Position numbers and translations under genes: made by a program. Below are positions 43,132-52,217 of a stretch of 64,000 bases of DNA, piece after piece. Position 1 is the stretch's first letter. Every line of letters starts with the position of its first letter. This DNA comes from Oscillospiraceae bacterium (lineage in GTDB: Bacteria; Bacillota; Clostridia; Oscillospirales; Ruminococcaceae): assembly GCA_021201135.1 (NCBI GenBank), contig JAJQGT010000006.1, forward strand, positions 497,448-561,447, written 5' to 3'. The notes under the pieces were generated by a model. The model saw only the letters and a program-made list of their open reading frames with translations. It was not told where the DNA came from and made no database searches.

Positions 43132-43147
43132 ACATAAACTTTTCCAA

Positions 43148-44233
43148 TCAGTTTGTGATTGTGACGTTGCCGGAGGTGGTTTCGACGTCAATCTTTAAAT
43201 TGCCGGTGCCGACGGTGGTTCTGCCTTCGCCCTTGAGAGAGCTGCCACTTGCGGTAACAGTGCCGGAGGTGGTTTCATACTCAAGAGTGTAGCCGGTTCC
43301 GGACGGAAGAGCTATTGTTGCACTGCCGGAAGTGATTTCGATGTCGAGCTCCTGAGAAATAGTGCAGGAAGAAATGGAGATTGCACCGGAAGTGGCATCT
43401 GCGCTCATTTCGGTGGCGGTGATGCCCTTGATGGTGGAGTTACCTGATGTGGTCTCAACACTCAAATCTCTGACCGAAAGAGTTCCCTGTGCGTCGGAGA
43501 TTACTATGTCCGCCGAGGTCGCTTCGATAGAAAGCTCGTCAAGGCTCATCGAAGTCGGAATATAGACGGTCAGGTCTTTTGAGATACCAGCCGAAGAAAA
43601 GTTATTAGCTTTGATGAAGATAATCTTGAGCTCGCCGTACTTGTTTACAGTGTAGTAAAGAACGTTCGAAGAGCTGATTGTGGACGCGCTTGTCTCGCTG
43701 ACCTGAATGGTGGTGCCACTATATGGGATAACCGTTACGCTTCCCGAGTGCCAGTCGATTTCGATGTCGGTGATGCCGGAGGTGTCCATCGTGAAGTCGC
43801 CTGTTGCGGAAGAATAGTTGCTGTTTGAAGATGAGGTTGCATTTGAGGTGGTGGGTGATGTGGTTGTGGTTGCGGCTGTGGTGGTCTGGGCTGTTGTAGT
43901 GGTTGCCGCCACTGATGTTGCGGCTTCGGTGGTGGTTTCGGGCTCTGCAGTGGTCGCCGCTGTTGTAGTGGTGACTTCGGGAGTACCTAAGTCTGCCGCC
44001 GTGGTTACTGCGGGTTCATCAACATCGCCATTAGCGGATTCGTCATCGTAAGCGACTACGATGTCGACGTCATCATCGGTAGCTCTGGTTGCTACGGCGG
44101 TGTCGCTCTGGGTGTCGTCCTGAGCCTTGAGGCTCGCGTTTATCTGGATGAGAACTACGAGTATTCCCAAAAGAAGTACTGCGGCTACAGCTCCGGCGAT
44201 TATTTTGATAATAGAGTTGGTTTTGTTAGTCAT
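43148..44233 (-). CDS. membrane-anchored DUF4097 (head GIN-like) protein
   Basis: 361 residues. One membrane segment at about residues 9-30, a low-complexity Thr/Ala/Ser linker (about 75-145), then a beta-helix-like domain. In that domain the unit TTSGN or ATSGA recurs about every 20 residues (SVETTSGN, ADATSGA, IEITSGS, YETTSGT, VETTSGN), the DUF4097 pattern. It is likely outside the cell on a flexible stalk. Third gene of a PadR-led operon; function unknown. Confidence 0.85.
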   Translation of the reverse strand: MTNKTNSIIKIIAGAVAAVLLLGILVVLIQINASLKAQDDTQSDTAVATRATDDDVDIVVAYDDESANGDVDEPAVTTAADLGTPEVTTTTAATTAEPETTTEAATSVAATTTTAQTTTAATTTTSPTTSNATSSSNSNYSSATGDFTMDTSGITDIEIDWHSGSVTVIPYSGTTIQVSETSASTISSSNVLYYTVNKYGELKIIFIKANNFSSAGISKDLTVYIPTSMSLDELSIEATSADIVISDAQGTLSVRDLSVETTSGNSTIKGITATEMSADATSGAISISSCTISQELDIEITSGSATIALPSGTGYTLEYETTSGTVTASGSSLKGEGRTTVGTGNLKIDVETTSGNVTITN

Positions 44234-44246
44234 GTTAGTGCTCCTT

Positions 44247-45218
44247 TCATTTCTTTGAGTTATAGATTTCGAATATTGCGTCCAAGACGTAGGTTAATGC
44301 CGCACCTATCAGGAATATTACCCATGTGACCGTCCAAGCGCCGGTGATTATACTTATCACGATGTATATCGCAAGGATGAGGCACCACATTATTATTTTC
44401 ACGAGCTTTTCAGCCGAAGTTGCGGGATTATTGGCTTTTTCCGATTCGGCTTTTTCCTTCTGATAGGTTTCGATTTCAATCGGCTTTCCGACGTAAGCCC
44501 GACAGATGAATGCCCCGACTGCCGCTACAAGCATAGCAAGCATCATGATGACCCCAAGGCTTAAAAGCCAGTCGATTCTTAGCTCACTTTGCAGGTCTCC
44601 GCAGATTGCCACTGGAACGAGGCAGGATATTACAAGACCGACGCCGACTGCCAGGAATTTAGTCCTCTGCTTGGTACTCTCCTCTTTCTCGGGATTACCG
44701 TAGAACTCGGTAAGCTTTTTGAAGCAGGTGCTGTAGATTATAAGACCGGTTGCGATTGCGGCTAAGATGAGAAAGACTGATACTCCGAAGGATTCGATCT
44801 CTATTCTGCCGATTTCGAGCTCTTCGAATTCCGCCGGGAAGATTATGCCTATGAAATAGAGGATAATGCCCGCTATAACGTATGTCCAACGGAGCTTTGA
44901 GCACTTTTCCGAAACCTCATCCGGGATTGACTTCTTCTCGGAATAGCTTGATACTATCGGGTTGGGCTTCGAAACCGCTGATTCAACTTTTATCAATTCT
45001 CCGCTGTCACCGGCATATTCTTTTATAAGCTCGTCGACATCGCCGATGCCTGCTATTGCGGAGCGATAAGCCGAATCTTCGTCCATGCCGCCGGCAAGCA
45101 AATCTTCGTATTTTTCGAGCGTATTGCCGAGGATTTCTTCCTTCAGGTCCCGGGTCTGCGGAGTGTTGGGAGCTTTCCAAAAGAGCTCTTCTATATACGC
45201 TTCAATTTTATCTCTCAT
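44247..45218 (-). CDS. DUF1700-like multi-pass membrane protein
   Basis: 323 residues. The N terminus (EAYIEELFWKAPNT...LKEEILGNTLEKY...GMDEDSAYRSAIAGIG) is the permease-prefix/DUF1700 type that accompanies PadR regulators. It is followed by about six hydrophobic segments. It overlaps the PadR stop by 4 nt and is followed by the DUF4097 protein. This trio resembles envelope-stress modules seen in Firmicutes (inference). Confidence 0.82.
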   Translation of the reverse strand: MRDKIEAYIEELFWKAPNTPQTRDLKEEILGNTLEKYEDLLAGGMDEDSAYRSAIAGIGDVDELIKEYAGDSGELIKVESAVSKPNPIVSSYSEKKSIPDEVSEKCSKLRWTYVIAGIILYFIGIIFPAEFEELEIGRIEIESFGVSVFLILAAIATGLIIYSTCFKKLTEFYGNPEKEESTKQRTKFLAVGVGLVISCLVPVAICGDLQSELRIDWLLSLGVIMMLAMLVAAVGAFICRAYVGKPIEIETYQKEKAESEKANNPATSAEKLVKIIMWCLILAIYIVISIITGAWTVTWVIFLIGAALTYVLDAIFEIYNSKK

Positions 45219-45580
45219 AGCTGTGCCTCCTCGTCTTTTTCCAAGCCCTCTCCGCTGACGGACAAGATTCTATCCATGATGTTTTTGGCTTCGACCCACT
45301 CGTCGGTCATCCTGAAGTAGGCTTCCCTGCCGAGCGGGGTTATGTGGTAGTATTTCCTTCTGGCTCCCGTTTCGCTGTCGCCCCAGTATGAGGTGATATA
45401 GCCGCTGTCAAGGAGCTTTTTAAAAGCAGTGTAGAGCGTGGCTTCGTTCAGCTCGTACATCCCGGACGATTTTCTTAATATGCTTTTGTTGATTTCATAA
45501 CCGTAGCTGTCGCCCTGCATAAGATTCGCAAGGATTACGGCATCAACTCGCCCTCTTATAAGTTCAGATGCTACCGACAA
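45215..45580 (-). CDS. PadR family transcriptional regulator
   Basis: 121 residues from TTG at 45578-45580, chosen because AGGAGG lies 8 nt upstream and the family begins SELIRGRVDAVILANLMQG. Winged helix with YGYEINKSIL and ETGARRKYYHITPLGREAY. The frame is open further upstream through its own promoter. It represses its own operon in characterised cases; a CCTTG/CAAGG dyad overlaps its -35. Confidence 0.92.
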   Translation of the reverse strand: MSVASELIRGRVDAVILANLMQGDSYGYEINKSILRKSSGMYELNEATLYTAFKKLLDSGYITSYWGDSETGARRKYYHITPLGREAYFRMTDEWVEAKNIMDRILSVSGEGLEKDEEAQL

Positions 45581-45611
45581 TTTATCCGCCTCCTTTACTC
45601 TTTCTGTTTGC

Positions 45612-45642
45612 ATTATATCACATGTTACCTTGTCTGTCAAGG
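45612..45642 (-). promoter_or_regulatory. PadR operon promoter with dyad
   Basis: Minus-strand TTGACA (45635-45640) and TATAAT (45612-45617), both perfect consensus with 17 nt between. A CCTTG-5-CAAGG inverted repeat (45628-45642) overlaps the -35 and is a candidate operator. Confidence 0.8.
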
Positions 45643-45759
45643 TATTTTAGAAAAATTTTTATGTAAGATTTTTTAGATACCTCAGTGGAACTCGCAACAG
45701 GCATTATTTTTTTAATGCGTTTCCGAGAAAACTCAAACAAGTCCTGCAAAAAATGCTCA

Positions 45760-45788
45760 TTGACATTTACCTTGGGTTACGCTATTAT
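45760..45788 (+). promoter_or_regulatory. sigma-A type promoter for AKR-GH9
   Basis: TTGACA (45760-45765) and TATTAT (45783-45788), 17-nt spacer, about 30 nt before the aldo-keto reductase. Confidence 0.8.
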
Positions 45789-45819
45789 ACTTTTAAAAGA
45801 GCATTGAAAGGAGCAAGAC

Positions 45820-46815
45820 ATGTACACACCAAACGAACACAGATATGACAATATGCCCTACCGCAGGTGCGGCAAAAGCGGCTTGAAGCTTCCGGCGATT
45901 TCACTCGGATTCTGGAGGAACTTCGGCGGCGAGAACCCCTATTCCGTGATGGAAGAGATAACCCTCGGGGCATTCGACAAAGGAATCACATATTTCGACC
46001 TTGCGAATAACTACGGCAACCCGCATAACGGCAGAGCCGAGGAGAACTTCGGCAAGATTTATGCAAACAACCTCAAGCCCCACCGTGACGAAATCGTCGT
46101 TGCAACGAAGGCGGGCTTCGAGATGTGGGCAGGACCCTACGGCGACAGAAACGGCTCCCGCAAATATCTTCTGGCTTCGCTTGACCAGAGCCTCAAGAGA
46201 ATGGGGCTCGATTATGTCGACATCTACTATCACCATGTTCCCGACCCGGAGACGCCCGTTTATGAAACAGCAATGGCACTCGACACGGCTGTAAGACAGG
46301 GCAAGGCGCTCTATGCCGGCATCTCCAATTATTCAAGGTCTCAGGCGGAAGAGATTACAGCCGCATTAAGAGAGCTCGGCACGCCATTTATCGTCAACCA
46401 GATTTCCTACTCGATGATTAACCGCTGGATTGAAAATGACAGGCTCGACAAGTGGGCTATCGAAAACGGCGTCGGACTGGCGGTATATTCTCCCCTTTCG
46501 CAGGGACTACTGAGCGGTAAGTACAATAAAAATATCCCCACTGATTCGAGAATCGGCAAGGGAGATTCATACCTCGGCAGACAGCTTGACGAGAAAACCA
46601 TAGTGAAGCTCCAGAGGCTTGCGGAAATCGCCGAGAATCGTGGACAGAGCATGTCGCAGATGGCGCTTTCGTGGGTTCTCAGGAACCCCGCTGTTGCGAC
46701 CGTCATCATCGGCGCAAGCAGGTTCTCGCAGGTCGAGGAAGATATTGCGGCAATAGACAAACTCGATTTCAGTGAGGACGAGAACAGGGCTATCGAGGAA
46801 GCACTTAATGGCTGA
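45820..46815 (+). CDS. aldo/keto reductase (YghZ/GAP-reductase-like)
   Basis: 331 residues. NADPH-dependent TIM-barrel oxidoreductase: GFWRNFGGEN, catalytic Asp/Tyr in FDLANNYGNP, Lys in VVATKAGFEM, His in YYHHVPDPE. The MWAGPYGDRNGSRKYL segment is typical of the L-glyceraldehyde-3-phosphate reductase-like group. AAGGAG precedes the ATG. It overlaps the GH9 gene by 8 nt. Confidence 0.9.
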   Translation: MYTPNEHRYDNMPYRRCGKSGLKLPAISLGFWRNFGGENPYSVMEEITLGAFDKGITYFDLANNYGNPHNGRAEENFGKIYANNLKPHRDEIVVATKAGFEMWAGPYGDRNGSRKYLLASLDQSLKRMGLDYVDIYYHHVPDPETPVYETAMALDTAVRQGKALYAGISNYSRSQAEEITAALRELGTPFIVNQISYSMINRWIENDRLDKWAIENGVGLAVYSPLSQGLLSGKYNKNIPTDSRIGKGDSYLGRQLDEKTIVKLQRLAEIAENRGQSMSQMALSWVLRNPAVATVIIGASRFSQVEEDIAAIDKLDFSEDENRAIEEALNG

Positions 46816-48415
46816 TATGATACACGTTAATCAGGCGGGGTATCTCCCGAAAGCCGAGAAAATCGCCGTTCTCCCCTTTCAGGCTGATAACTTCAAAGTT
46901 ATTGATGTCGACGGCAACACTGCTTTCGAAGGCAAATGCACAAGGTTCGGATTTGATGAAAACTCGGGGGATATGGTCTGGAAGGCAGATTTCTCCGAGT
47001 TCGAGACTGAGGGCGAATACAGGGTTGTTGCGGGAGATACGGCTTCCCCGCTGTTCAGAATCGGCGAACATGCTCTCGACAAGACGCTTCGTGACATGGT
47101 TCGGGCTTACTACTATTTCAGGTGCGGATGCGAGCTTAAGCCGGAAAATGCGGGAAAGTTCACGCACGGCGCTTGCCACACTTCCCCAGCATCAGAATGG
47201 TTTGACCATTCCGTTAAGAAAGACGTTTCGGGAGGATGGCACGATGCCGGGGATTACGGGCGATATGTAACCCCGGGAGCATGTGCGGCGGCACAGCTTC
47301 TGTATGCCTATATTCTTTATCCGAACGCGCTTAAAAGTCTCGACCTGAACATTCCCGAGAGTGGAAACGGCATGCCGGATTTCCTGTCGGAGGTCAAGTA
47401 CGAGCTCGACTGGCTGATGAAGATGCAAAAGGCTGACGGGTCGGTTTACCATAAAGTCTCAACTGCTCAGCATGCACGGTTTGTGATGCCTGAAAAAGAT
47501 TTGGGACAGCTCTATCTCCTGCCGATATCATCGATGGCGACCGCTGATCTGGCGGCGGTCTGTGCGCTCGGGTCTCGGGTTTATAAAGAATTTGACGTTG
47601 AATATGCTGAAAGATTGCTTGATGCGGCGAAGCTTTCGCTTGAGTGGTTAGAAAAAAATCCACGGTTTATCGGATTCCGGAACCCCGAGGGTTGCGGAAC
47701 GGGTGGCTACGGCGAAGGTGGAGACAAGGACAACCGCTTCTGGGCTTATTCCGAGATGTTTGCGGCGACGGGAGACGAAAAGTATCTCGACAAGGCAAAA
47801 GAGCTTCTTGTTTACGACTTTCCGAGGACAGAGTTCGGTGTCGGGTCTATCGGAGGGCTCGGGGCTATTGCTTATCTCACAAGCGGCAGAATCTCAGAAG
47901 GCGACAAGCTCGCCGAGGCGTTCAAATCTATGTTTATCAGTCAGGCTCAACGGCTCAGGTGGCTCGCCGACCGTAGCGGCTATATGGCGGCTATGGACGA
48001 GCGGGACTACGGCTGGGGAAGCAACATGGGGCTCATGAAACACGGGATGATTTTTGCAGTATGTGATACTTTATGCGATGCTCATGAATTCGGAGTATAC
48101 GCAAAACGGCAGTTCGACGTTCTGATGGGCGTGAATGCGGTCGGGATGAGCTATGTTTCGGGAAACGGTGAGCACGCAATTAACAACCCGCATCTTCGCC
48201 CTGCGGCGGCGGACGGAATCGACGAGTGCATCCCCGGATTTGTGAGCGGAGGAGCAAACCGCCGACCTGTCGAGGATGTCGCCCCGAAGTATATTCCGAA
48301 AGGCACTCCACCGATGAAGAGCTTTGCGGACGTTCAGGACCTCTACTCCGTAAACGAAGTCACGATATATTGGAACTCCCCCGCAGTGTTCGTGGCGGCG
48401 TACCTCTTGAACTGA
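46808..48415 (+). CDS. glycoside hydrolase family 9, cytosolic type
   Basis: 535 residues. N-terminal Ig-like CelD_N domain (HVNQAGYLPKAEKIAVLP) and a GH9 alpha/alpha barrel with the catalytic base region GGWHDAGDYGRYV, the EHAINNPHLRP and GGANRRPVEDV loops, and the acid NEVTIYWNSPAVFVAAYL. No signal peptide or cellulose-binding module, so it is probably an intracellular cello-oligosaccharide or glucosamine-type exoglycosidase rather than a secreted cellulase. Start ATG at 46808 follows GAGGAAG. Confidence 0.92.
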   Translation: MADMIHVNQAGYLPKAEKIAVLPFQADNFKVIDVDGNTAFEGKCTRFGFDENSGDMVWKADFSEFETEGEYRVVAGDTASPLFRIGEHALDKTLRDMVRAYYYFRCGCELKPENAGKFTHGACHTSPASEWFDHSVKKDVSGGWHDAGDYGRYVTPGACAAAQLLYAYILYPNALKSLDLNIPESGNGMPDFLSEVKYELDWLMKMQKADGSVYHKVSTAQHARFVMPEKDLGQLYLLPISSMATADLAAVCALGSRVYKEFDVEYAERLLDAAKLSLEWLEKNPRFIGFRNPEGCGTGGYGEGGDKDNRFWAYSEMFAATGDEKYLDKAKELLVYDFPRTEFGVGSIGGLGAIAYLTSGRISEGDKLAEAFKSMFISQAQRLRWLADRSGYMAAMDERDYGWGSNMGLMKHGMIFAVCDTLCDAHEFGVYAKRQFDVLMGVNAVGMSYVSGNGEHAINNPHLRPAAADGIDECIPGFVSGGANRRPVEDVAPKYIPKGTPPMKSFADVQDLYSVNEVTIYWNSPAVFVAAYLLN

Positions 48416-48424
48416 TATAAAGAA

Positions 48425-48462
48425 TCCCACAGGCTGAAATTCTCGGCTTGTGGGACTTTTTT
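48425..48462 (+). terminator. intrinsic terminator after GH9
   Basis: TCCCACA/TGTGGGA (48425-48431/48449-48455) with inner GC pairs and a T run. It lies between convergent genes. Confidence 0.85.
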
Positions 48463-49291
48463 ATTTATTCTTTGGTCTTGTCTCCCAGAATGCAAGTGCC
48501 GCCGCTGACGCCACATTCAGCGAATCGACGCCGTTCTGCATCGGGATTTTGACGGTGTAATCACAGCTTGCTATTGTGTGCTTGGCAAGACCGTCGCCCT
48601 CAGTTCCTAAGACAAGCGCAAGCTTCGGCTCTGACTTCAGAACCGGATTATCGACGCCGATTGAGTCGTCCGAGAGCGCCATTGCGGCGGATTTGAAGCC
48701 GAGGTTTCTCAGGAGCTCTGCGCCGTGACTGTGCCAATCGGCGAAGTCCTCGCCAATCTGCGCCCAAGGAACCTGGAACACCGTTCCCATACTGACTCTT
48801 ATCGCTCTTCTGCAAAGCGGATCACAGCAGGACGGGGTTATCAGAACCGCATCTACTCCCAGAGCCGCCGCCGAGCGGAAGATTGCGCCGATGTTGGTCG
48901 AGTCGGCGATGTCCTCAAGGACAGCGGTTCTTGAAGCGTTTGCGGTTATCTCGGCAGGAGTTTTCGGTAAGGGTCTTCGGAAGGCGCATAGGACGCCTCG
49001 GGTGAGCTCGTAACCGGTGAGACTGCTCAGAAGTTCACGGTCGGCTGTATAAACGGGAATATCGCCACATCTGGCGATTACTTCCCTTGCGTCGCCGTTT
49101 ATATGCCGCTCCTCAGTGAGCATCGACAATGGCTCATATCCACAATCAAGAGCTGTGCCGATAACCTTCGGGCTCTCGGCGATGAATATGCCCTTTTCGG
49201 GCTCCAAGCGGTTGCGAAGCTGGGCTTGGGTAAGGCTGGTGTAGATTTTGAGGTTGGGGTCGTCAAGGGTGGTGACTTTTATTATTGGCAT
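48461..49291 (-). CDS. SpoU/TrmH family RNA 2'-O-methyltransferase
   Basis: 276 residues. N-terminal substrate-binding domain and a C-terminal trefoil-knot SPOUT domain: ADSTNIGAIFRSAAALG, LVLGTEGDGL and IPMQNGVDSLNVASAAALA are the three SpoU motifs. The exact tRNA or rRNA target is not identifiable. Start MPIIKVTT follows GGAG by 8 nt. Probably cotranscribed with the upstream toxin-antitoxin pair. Confidence 0.93.
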   Translation of the reverse strand: MPIIKVTTLDDPNLKIYTSLTQAQLRNRLEPEKGIFIAESPKVIGTALDCGYEPLSMLTEERHINGDAREVIARCGDIPVYTADRELLSSLTGYELTRGVLCAFRRPLPKTPAEITANASRTAVLEDIADSTNIGAIFRSAAALGVDAVLITPSCCDPLCRRAIRVSMGTVFQVPWAQIGEDFADWHSHGAELLRNLGFKSAAMALSDDSIGVDNPVLKSEPKLALVLGTEGDGLAKHTIASCDYTVKIPMQNGVDSLNVASAAALAFWETRPKNK

Positions 49292-49305
49292 ATGCTTGGC
49301 TCCAA

Positions 49306-49638
49306 TCAAAGATCCTGATTTATTGCAAACAGATTCTCATAATCCTGTCGCAAATGAAAAATGCCGTCCACATATGCAACCTGTCCAATGGTTCGATATA
49401 TCATGACATACTGATGATTTCTAAAATAAATTGCTTTATATCCGTGACTTTTCAACCTTTCATCCTTGCAATACACCAGACTTCCGGCGACAACAGAAAG
49501 CCTCTTACCTGTTTCTATCGCATCATCATAAACGCTTTTAGCTGCAACATCGTTTAGCAGAACCGTACGAATATAGCAAACATAGTCACTTAGTTGAGAC
49601 TTTGCTTCAGGCGAAATAATAACTTTAAACGTATCCAT
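49306..49638 (-). CDS. RelE/ParE-type toxin
   Basis: 110 residues. The pattern FKVIISPEAKSQLSDYVCYI, RLKSHGYKAIYFRNHQYVMIYR and VYVDGIFH-like ending is the RelE/ParE fold. It overlaps its antitoxin by 14 nt. Whether it cleaves mRNA on the ribosome (RelE) or poisons gyrase (ParE) cannot be read from sequence. Confidence 0.85.
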   Translation of the reverse strand: MDTFKVIISPEAKSQLSDYVCYIRTVLLNDVAAKSVYDDAIETGKRLSVVAGSLVYCKDERLKSHGYKAIYFRNHQYVMIYRTIGQVAYVDGIFHLRQDYENLFAINQDL

Positions 49639-49867
49639 TTTCGACGCCTATCTCCCTCATTGCCTCATCAAACGGGATTCCCATTCCGGAGTCGTTTTGC
49701 TCACGCCCGACGGCTAATTCAGCCAAAATCTCATCTGACGAGAGCGGAATATACGGATTCGACGTAGCATCAACGGTATAAATGAGCTTGACATAGTCAA
49801 GAACTTTCACACGGCTTTCTTCCGACATAGCCTGCATCATGGAAACGGTCTGTTCAATCGTACTCAT
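49625..49867 (-). CDS. antitoxin partner of RelE/ParE toxin
   Basis: 80 residues. Helical N terminus (MSTIEQTVSMMQAMSEESRVKVLDYV) and an acidic C-terminal tail with FDEAMREIG that would wrap the toxin. No certain family. Own promoter with perfect TATAAT (TTGCGT, 17 nt) at 49899-49927 and an AAGGAGG site. Confidence 0.75.
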   Translation of the reverse strand: MSTIEQTVSMMQAMSEESRVKVLDYVKLIYTVDATSNPYIPLSSDEILAELAVGREQNDSGMGIPFDEAMREIGVENGYV

Positions 49868-49898
49868 GAGAAAACCTCCTTTTTAAACTCACACATAT

Positions 49899-49927
49899 AT
49901 TATACACCGCTAATCCCTAAAACGCAA
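49899..49927 (-). promoter_or_regulatory. promoter of toxin-antitoxin-SpoU operon
   Basis: Minus-strand TTGCGT (49922-49927) and TATAAT (49899-49904) with 17 nt between. Confidence 0.7.
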
Positions 49928-49959
49928 GGACGCATTTCGGAATAAGCGGTGTTTTTTCA

Positions 49960-52203
49960 TCAAACAGTCTGAGAAGCGGTGGCGGGTGTAGTGACATTCG
50001 CCTTCTTCATCTTCGTGGTCTGTCTCTGTGCCATGACGAGGGAGTAGTAGACACCTTGCTTGCGCATGAGCTCGTCGTGGGTGCCCATTTCGGCGAGTCT
50101 GCCCTTGTTAAGAACGATAAGCTGGTCGGCATGGGAAAGGGTCGAGAGACGGTGGGCTATCGCTATCGTGGTTCTGCCCTTGCAGAGCTCGTTCAAGCCC
50201 TCCTGAATCTGGCGCTCGGTCTCGGTATCGAGCGAGGCGGTCGCTTCATCAAGGATTATAATCTTCGGGTCGTGGAGAATCGCTCGGGCAATCGCTATTC
50301 TCTGGCGTTCGCCGCCCGAGAGAGTGTAGCCCTTGCTTCCGACACGGGTGTTGTAGCCGTCGGGGAGCTTTGTTATGAACTCGTGGGCATGAGCAACCTT
50401 TGCCGCCTGGACAACCTCTTCAAAAGTGGCATCAGGCTTGGCATATGTAATATTGTCGAGGACGCTTCCCTCAAAGAGGTAGGTCTCCTGGAGGACGACG
50501 CCGACCTGCGAGCGAAGGCTCTGCTGGGAGATGTCCTTGATGTTAACGCCGTCGATTCTGATTTCGCCTTGGGTCACGTCGTAAAGACGGAGTATCAGGT
50601 TTATCATAGTCGACTTTCCGACGCCGGAATGTCCTACAATGCCGTACATCTTGCCCTTTTCGAGCTTGCAGTTGATATCCTTGAGAACGGGGTTATATAC
50701 CTTATAACCGAAGTAGACATGGTCGAATTCGATGTCGCCCTCGATATCGAGGTCTACACAGTCGGAGCTGTCGCGGACGTCGGTCTCCTCCTCTAAGATT
50801 TCGAAGACCTTCGAAGCGCTGACGGAAACGTCTGCTATCGACTTCGGCAACTGCATAAGCCAACGAAGCGGAGTGTAGAGCATACTGACGTATGAGGTGA
50901 ACTGGGTGAGTTCGCCGAGGGTCATCGATCCCCACTGGGGCATGAGCCCCAAGACCATTCTTGCACCGAAGAAGACGACGAAGTAGTTACCGATTACGAG
51001 AACGAAGTCGGAGATTGGGTTCAGAAGATTCCAGACAACCTCCGCCTTGGATGCGGCTTTTGCCCATGCTCCGGAAGCCTTTTCGTATTTCTCGGCTTCG
51101 TTTTTCTCGGTTCCGCAGGATTTTACGACACGAATACCGTTCAGGGTGTCGTGAAGAAGCCTTGAGTGAGCATTCGAGAACCGCCACGAACGGCTGAAAT
51201 AGGTGTGCATTATGTCGCCGATTTTCTTGACGAGAATAACAACGAACGGAAGCGGAAGCACAACCATCAAGGCAAGCCGCCAGTTCATTACAAACAGGAT
51301 TATTGCGACAATGACGAGCGAAAGAATCCTGACAATGGCGTTCTTGCCGTTATCGGTGATGAAGCTCTGGATCTTGTTCGCATCGTTCGAGACACGGGAG
51401 ATAAGCTCGCCTGCGGTCTTCTTGGAAACGGAGGACATCGAGAGATCAAGTGTCTTGTCGAAAACGTCCTGACGTAAATCTTGTCCTAAATTCAATGAAA
51501 CATAGTAGCTGTTCTTAAGATTTAAGCGGTCTAAAATCGTCGTGATGATGACCGTTACAAAGAGAGATGCACACAGGAGTGCGAAGCCGCTCATGCTGAA
51601 ATCACTTGCAGACTGTGTCCCCTCCTGTACGGGAATGACATAGTTGTCCACGAGAAGGCGGTTTATATAGGGCTTTATAACCTCGATTACCTCGGTTATG
51701 ATTGTGCAAAGAACCGCTATTCCGAATGCCTTTTTATAAGGACCGATGCGATTGAAAATCTTCATGAAGACCTTAACTTTTGAAGCGCAATAGGGGCACT
51801 CGGTGTAGCCGTCAAGCGGGAGCCCGCATTTCGGGCACTTCGGCTCGTCGATGGTGCTCTTCTCGATGAAATCACCGGTCGTGATATAGTGATTGAGGAG
51901 CTTACAAAGCTCGGCGAAGGCGATGAAGTTGTCCTGTGTGAAGGAGCAGATGCACTTGTCGTCGATGTCGTCGTGACGGGCGACCATCATCGAGCATCCG
52001 ACGAGCTGTTCGCAGGCATACTCTTCATACTTCTTTATCGGAAAGCTCTCCTTGATTTCGGAGCCGATATAGACGAATATATCCTCGTGGGTGACGCAGA
52101 TATGCCCGTCGACCTTCTCTGCCTTGTCGTACAGGTTAAAGGGAAGGGAGAAAACGAAGTCGTCAAGACTCTTCCCTTCCGGTGCGGAGATTAACAGGTT
52201 CGT
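49960..52203 (-). CDS. ABC exporter with N-terminal zinc ribbon (DUF1854 module, gene 3)
   Basis: About 747 residues if begun near 52203. An N-terminal soluble domain (includes KVDGHICVTHEDIFVYIG and DDKCICSFTQDNFIAF) is followed by a zinc ribbon CPKCGLPLDGYTECPYC, six membrane segments and an ATPase (Walker A GHSGVGKST, signature LSGGERQRI, Walker B IIILDEATASLD). The frame has no ATG, GTG or TTG between an upstream stop and Met at 51990, yet about 70 coding-looking residues precede that Met. AAAAGGGGG (52211-52219) sits 7 nt before ACG 52203 and 13 nt before CTG 52197. Partner of the paralog at 52778. Confidence 0.85.
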   Translation of the reverse strand, partial: TNLLISAPEGKSLDDFVFSLPFNLYDKAEKVDGHICVTHEDIFVYIGSEIKESFPIKKYEEYACEQLVGCSMMVARHDDIDDKCICSFTQDNFIAFAELCKLLNHYITTGDFIEKSTIDEPKCPKCGLPLDGYTECPYCASKVKVFMKIFNRIGPYKKAFGIAVLCTIITEVIEVIKPYINRLLVDNYVIPVQEGTQSASDFSMSGFALLCASLFVTVIITTILDRLNLKNSYYVSLNLGQDLRQDVFDKTLDLSMSSVSKKTAGELISRVSNDANKIQSFITDNGKNAIVRILSLVIVAIILFVMNWRLALMVVLPLPFVVILVKKIGDIMHTYFSRSWRFSNAHSRLLHDTLNGIRVVKSCGTEKNEAEKYEKASGAWAKAASKAEVVWNLLNPISDFVLVIGNYFVVFFGARMVLGLMPQWGSMTLGELTQFTSYVSMLYTPLRWLMQLPKSIADVSVSASKVFEILEEETDVRDSSDCVDLDIEGDIEFDHVYFGYKVYNPVLKDINCKLEKGKMYGIVGHSGVGKSTMINLILRLYDVTQGEIRIDGVNIKDISQQSLRSQVGVVLQETYLFEGSVLDNITYAKPDATFEEVVQAAKVAHAHEFITKLPDGYNTRVGSKGYTLSGGERQRIAIARAILHDPKIIILDEATASLDTETERQIQEGLNELCKGRTTIAIAHRLSTLSHADQLIVLNKGRLAEMGTHDELMRKQGVYYSLVMAQRQTTKMKKANVTTPATASQTV

Positions 52204-52217
52204 ATAAAATCCCCCTT

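Noticed and set aside
49905..49955. Terminator for the DUF1854-module ABC gene from the ACACCGCT/AGCGGTGT stem
   Set aside because: The T run is on the plus strand, whereas the gene is on the minus strand, and the loop is over 30 nt.
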